Source of the DNA: Caldithrix sp. RBG_13_44_9
Lineage (GTDB): Bacteria > Calditrichota > Calditrichia > RBG-13-44-9
DNA: 8,175 bases
Direction of reading: 5' to 3'
NCBI GenBank assembly: GCA_001771055.1
Contig: MESS01000049.1
Span: 35,858-44,032, forward strand
Shown piece by piece: positions 6,354 to 8,175 of the stretch (position 1 is the first letter of the stretch; each line of letters opens with the position of its first letter). The notes beneath the pieces were generated by a model that was given only the letters and a program-made list of their open reading frames with translations, was not told the DNA's origin and searched no databases. Both the position numbers and the translations under genes were made by a program.

Positions 6354-7085
6354 CTAAGATCTTCCGAATATACTTAGTATTTTTAACTTCCAGACAATAA
6401 ACATGGCTTCCAGAATAATTCTTTTGGACATTTTGGATGATCCCACTGTTCGGTCATAGAAAATAATAGGAATTTCTTTAATTTTGAAACCTCTTTCCCA
6501 GGCTTTAAAATTCATTTCAATCTGAAAGGAATAACCACTGGAACTTATTTTATCAAGAGGAATTTTTTCCAGAACTTTTTTTCGGAAGCATTTAAAACCG
6601 CTGGTACAATCACGGAAAGGCATTCCCGTGATAATGCGGGTATACTTGCTTGCCATCACACTGATGAAAAGCCGCATCAGCGGCCAGTTGATCACATTCA
6701 CTCCCTTCACATAGCGGGATCCGATGATAAGGTCCTCCTGCTTAATTGCTTCCAAGAAGTTGGGAATTTCTTTAGGATCATGAGATAAATCTGCATCCAT
6801 TTCAAAAATATATTCATAGGATTTTTCCAGGGCAAAACGGAATCCGGTAATATAGGCCGTCCCTAATCCCAGCTTTCCCGCTCTCTGCAGCAGGCGAATC
6901 TGCTTATTCTGCTGCATATATTCTTTAACCAATTCTGCCGTGCCATCGGGAGAATTATCATCAATGATCAGAACATCAAGATTGGCAATCTTTAAATCGG
7001 ATACCGCCTGAAGGACTTTCAGGATATTATCCTTTTCATTATAGGTGGGAATGATCACCAGTTTTTTTTCAATTGTATCATTCAT
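6354..7085 (-). CDS. Polyprenol monophosphomannose synthase-like glycosyltransferase (GT2)
   Basis: This family moves a sugar, typically mannose from GDP-mannose, onto a polyprenyl phosphate at the inner face of the membrane. The 243 residues fit the short, DPM1-only form without the extra C-terminal membrane domain. Motifs in order: IPTYNEKDN (12-20), VLIIDDNSPDGT (38-49), the donor- and metal-binding MDADLSHDP (96-104, Asp97 and Asp99), LIIGSRYVKG (119-128), FRDCTSGFKCFRK (157-169), SGYSFQIEM (183-191) and FYDRTVGSSKMS (209-220). No membrane anchor is obvious; the last residues (ILEAMFIVWKLKILSIFG) are amphipathic or hydrophobic and could bind the membrane. The start overlaps the rmlD-like stop by 8 nt, so translation is probably coupled. 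The sugar and the acceptor cannot be read from sequence. Glucosyl or other transfer to a lipid carrier is an alternative. Confidence 0.9.
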   Translation of the reverse strand: MNDTIEKKLVIIPTYNEKDNILKVLQAVSDLKIANLDVLIIDDNSPDGTAELVKEYMQQNKQIRLLQRAGKLGLGTAYITGFRFALEKSYEYIFEMDADLSHDPKEIPNFLEAIKQEDLIIGSRYVKGVNVINWPLMRLFISVMASKYTRIITGMPFRDCTSGFKCFRKKVLEKIPLDKISSSGYSFQIEMNFKAWERGFKIKEIPIIFYDRTVGSSKMSKRIILEAMFIVWKLKILSIFGRS

Positions 7086-7977
7086 GATTGGTAATCTTCC
7101 GTTTTAAATAGCTCAACGACTCGCTCACGGTTCTGGGATGGTAACCTAATTTTTCCTTGGCCTGGTCAATTTTTAAACCACCCAGAAGAGGCCGTGGTGC
7201 CGATTGTTTCAATTGACTTGATTTGATTGCTTTAATCCGATCAGCTGGCAGATCAAATATTTTTGCAATCATTGAGGCAAACTCAAAACGATTAAGGTAT
7301 TCTTCACCTGCCAGATGGTACAGACCTACTGCAGCTTTTTCAATTATCAACAGGCTGCCGGTGGCCAGATCCTCAGCCAGAGTTGGATTATTGAACTGAT
7401 CAGTCACCACAGAAATTGGTTTCTCCTTTTGCAAATTTTCCAGCACCCAGAGAAAAAAATTCTTTTTTACCGCGATCCCGGTTCCATAGAGCACACAGGT
7501 CCTGATAATGGAGAACGGACATCCAATTTGTCGCAAAACATTTTCAGAAGCAAGTTTTGATTTTCCATAATAACCCAGAGGCTGAGGTCGGTCTGCTTCC
7601 TGATAGGGACCATTTGCGCCATCAAACACATAATCTGTAGAATAGTGAATCAAGTGGATATCGTGCCGGCGGGCCAGATTTGCCAGGTTTTCCACCGCCT
7701 TAACATTGATCTGCCAGCACTGTTCTTTTTTATTTTCACACTCATCCACATTGGTAAAAGAGGCCGCATTTACAATTACATCCGGTTTGAACTCATTGAT
7801 CACATCTTTACATTTTGTCAGATCAGTGATGTCCAGAATCTGATAGCTGTTTTCACTCGTTTTTACCTCGGCAGCATCTTCAATACCGGTGGACAATACC
7901 TGGTATCTTTTCTGGAAGAGTTGCTCTAAAGCCTGGCCGAGAAGTCCATTCGAACCAGTTAACAAGACTTTTTTCAT
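7078..7977 (-). CDS. dTDP-4-dehydrorhamnose reductase-like (RmlD family SDR)
   Basis: Members of this extended short-chain dehydrogenase family reduce dTDP-4-keto-L-rhamnose to dTDP-L-rhamnose with NAD(P)H. The 299 residues are typical. The Rossmann loop TGSNGLLGQ is at 7-15, VNAASFTNVDECE at 69-81, the catalytic STDYVFDG at 113-120 (Thr114) and YYGKSK at 136-141 (Tyr137 and Lys141 of YxxxK). The C-terminal half keeps the VTDQFNNPTLAEDLA segment of RmlD proteins, and residues matching GLYHLAGEEYLNRFEFA. No rmlA, rmlB or rmlC is visible, so use of another nucleotide sugar cannot be excluded and rmlD is not asserted as a symbol. The ATG overlaps the stop of the upstream kinase by 4 nt (ATGA) and the stop overlaps the next start by 8 nt, so the three genes form one coupled unit. 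Confidence 0.9.
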   Translation of the reverse strand: MKKVLLTGSNGLLGQALEQLFQKRYQVLSTGIEDAAEVKTSENSYQILDITDLTKCKDVINEFKPDVIVNAASFTNVDECENKKEQCWQINVKAVENLANLARRHDIHLIHYSTDYVFDGANGPYQEADRPQPLGYYGKSKLASENVLRQIGCPFSIIRTCVLYGTGIAVKKNFFLWVLENLQKEKPISVVTDQFNNPTLAEDLATGSLLIIEKAAVGLYHLAGEEYLNRFEFASMIAKIFDLPADRIKAIKSSQLKQSAPRPLLGGLKIDQAKEKLGYHPRTVSESLSYLKRKITNHE

Positions 7978-8175
7978 GACTTGGTTATCAGATCCTTCAC
8001 ATCATACATTTTTGGCACCAACTTATCCATTTCATTAGTGCCACGCAAAAAACATTTGGCTCCGGCTGCGAGATTTGCAAATTCAATAGACTTGTATACA
8101 TCGCTCGATTGCAGATAATTCCAGACAAATCCGACTCCAAATACATCACCACAGCCGGTTACATCTTCTATTTTC
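7974..8175 (-). CDS. PfkB-family carbohydrate kinase, C-terminal end (partial)
   Basis: The last 66 residues of a longer gene run in from the window edge. They begin KIEDVTGCGDVFGVGF, which matches PfkB signature 2 (DTxGAGDxFxxGF). The Asp of the GxGD motif is the catalytic base, and Cys replaces the more common Ala at the middle position. The next stretch, EFANLAAGAKC, is the usual helix after the motif. PfkB kinases (ribokinase, fructokinase, adenosine kinase, heptose kinase types) phosphorylate sugars or nucleosides; the substrate is set by the missing N-terminal part. The TGA stop overlaps the reductase ATG by 4 nt, so it belongs to the same operon. Confidence 0.85.
   Translation of the reverse strand, partial: KIEDVTGCGDVFGVGFVWNYLQSSDVYKSIEFANLAAGAKCFLRGTNEMDKLVPKMYDVKDLITKS

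Noticed and set aside
1..8175. Defence system, CRISPR array, mobile element or phage genes
   Set aside because: No repeat-spacer pattern, transposase, integrase body, terminal inverted repeats or toxin-antitoxin pair was seen. The short XerC-like start fits a housekeeping recombinase better than a mobile element.

Overview
The window reads as a piece of a bacterial chromosome with moderate-to-low GC and dense gene packing. It carries housekeeping genes (topA, accA, a Trm112-like zinc protein, nucleotide-sugar and glycosyl transfer genes) and one less ordinary unit. That unit is a Tat-exported DUF362 protein followed two bases later by a membrane polyferredoxin. No rRNA, tRNA, CRISPR array, insertion sequence or phage gene was seen. 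The phylum cannot be fixed from this sequence. Weak Shine-Dalgarno sites at several starts, and a topA promoter that also fits the Bacteroidetes-type -33/-7 pattern, would suit a lineage near the Bacteroidetes/FCB group, but this is a guess.

Layout. Bases 1-43 (-) hold what looks like the first 14 codons of a XerC/XerD-type recombinase, its GTG overlapping the topA stop. Bases 43-2313 (-) are a complete topA with four C-terminal zinc fingers. Bases 2314-2644 are a divergent regulatory region with candidate promoters on both strands and a 17-codon leader ORF ahead of topA. Bases 2645-5100 (+) are the two-gene redox unit: a DUF362 protein with a twin-arginine signal, then a 515-residue protein that appears to fuse a NapH-like membrane ferredoxin to a NapG/MauM-like ferredoxin through an internal Tat-like segment. 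Bases 5152-8175 (-) are a tightly packed operon, in transcription order: pfkB-family kinase (3' end only), rmlD-like reductase, polyprenol-phosphate mannosyltransferase-like GT2, accA, and a 59-codon Trm112-like gene. Junctions there are 4-nt overlap, 8-nt overlap, 11-nt gap and 3-nt gap.

How the genes work together. The minus-strand operon joins sugar activation or reduction and lipid-linked sugar transfer with the alpha subunit of acetyl-CoA carboxyltransferase, so it looks like an envelope (glycan plus lipid) supply operon. The plus-strand pair would form a membrane-to-periplasm electron transfer module whose terminal enzyme is not in the window. The most interesting points are the NapH-NapG fusion with its internal twin-arginine motif, its pairing with an exported DUF362 protein of unknown function, and the leader ORF with possible start coupling before topA.
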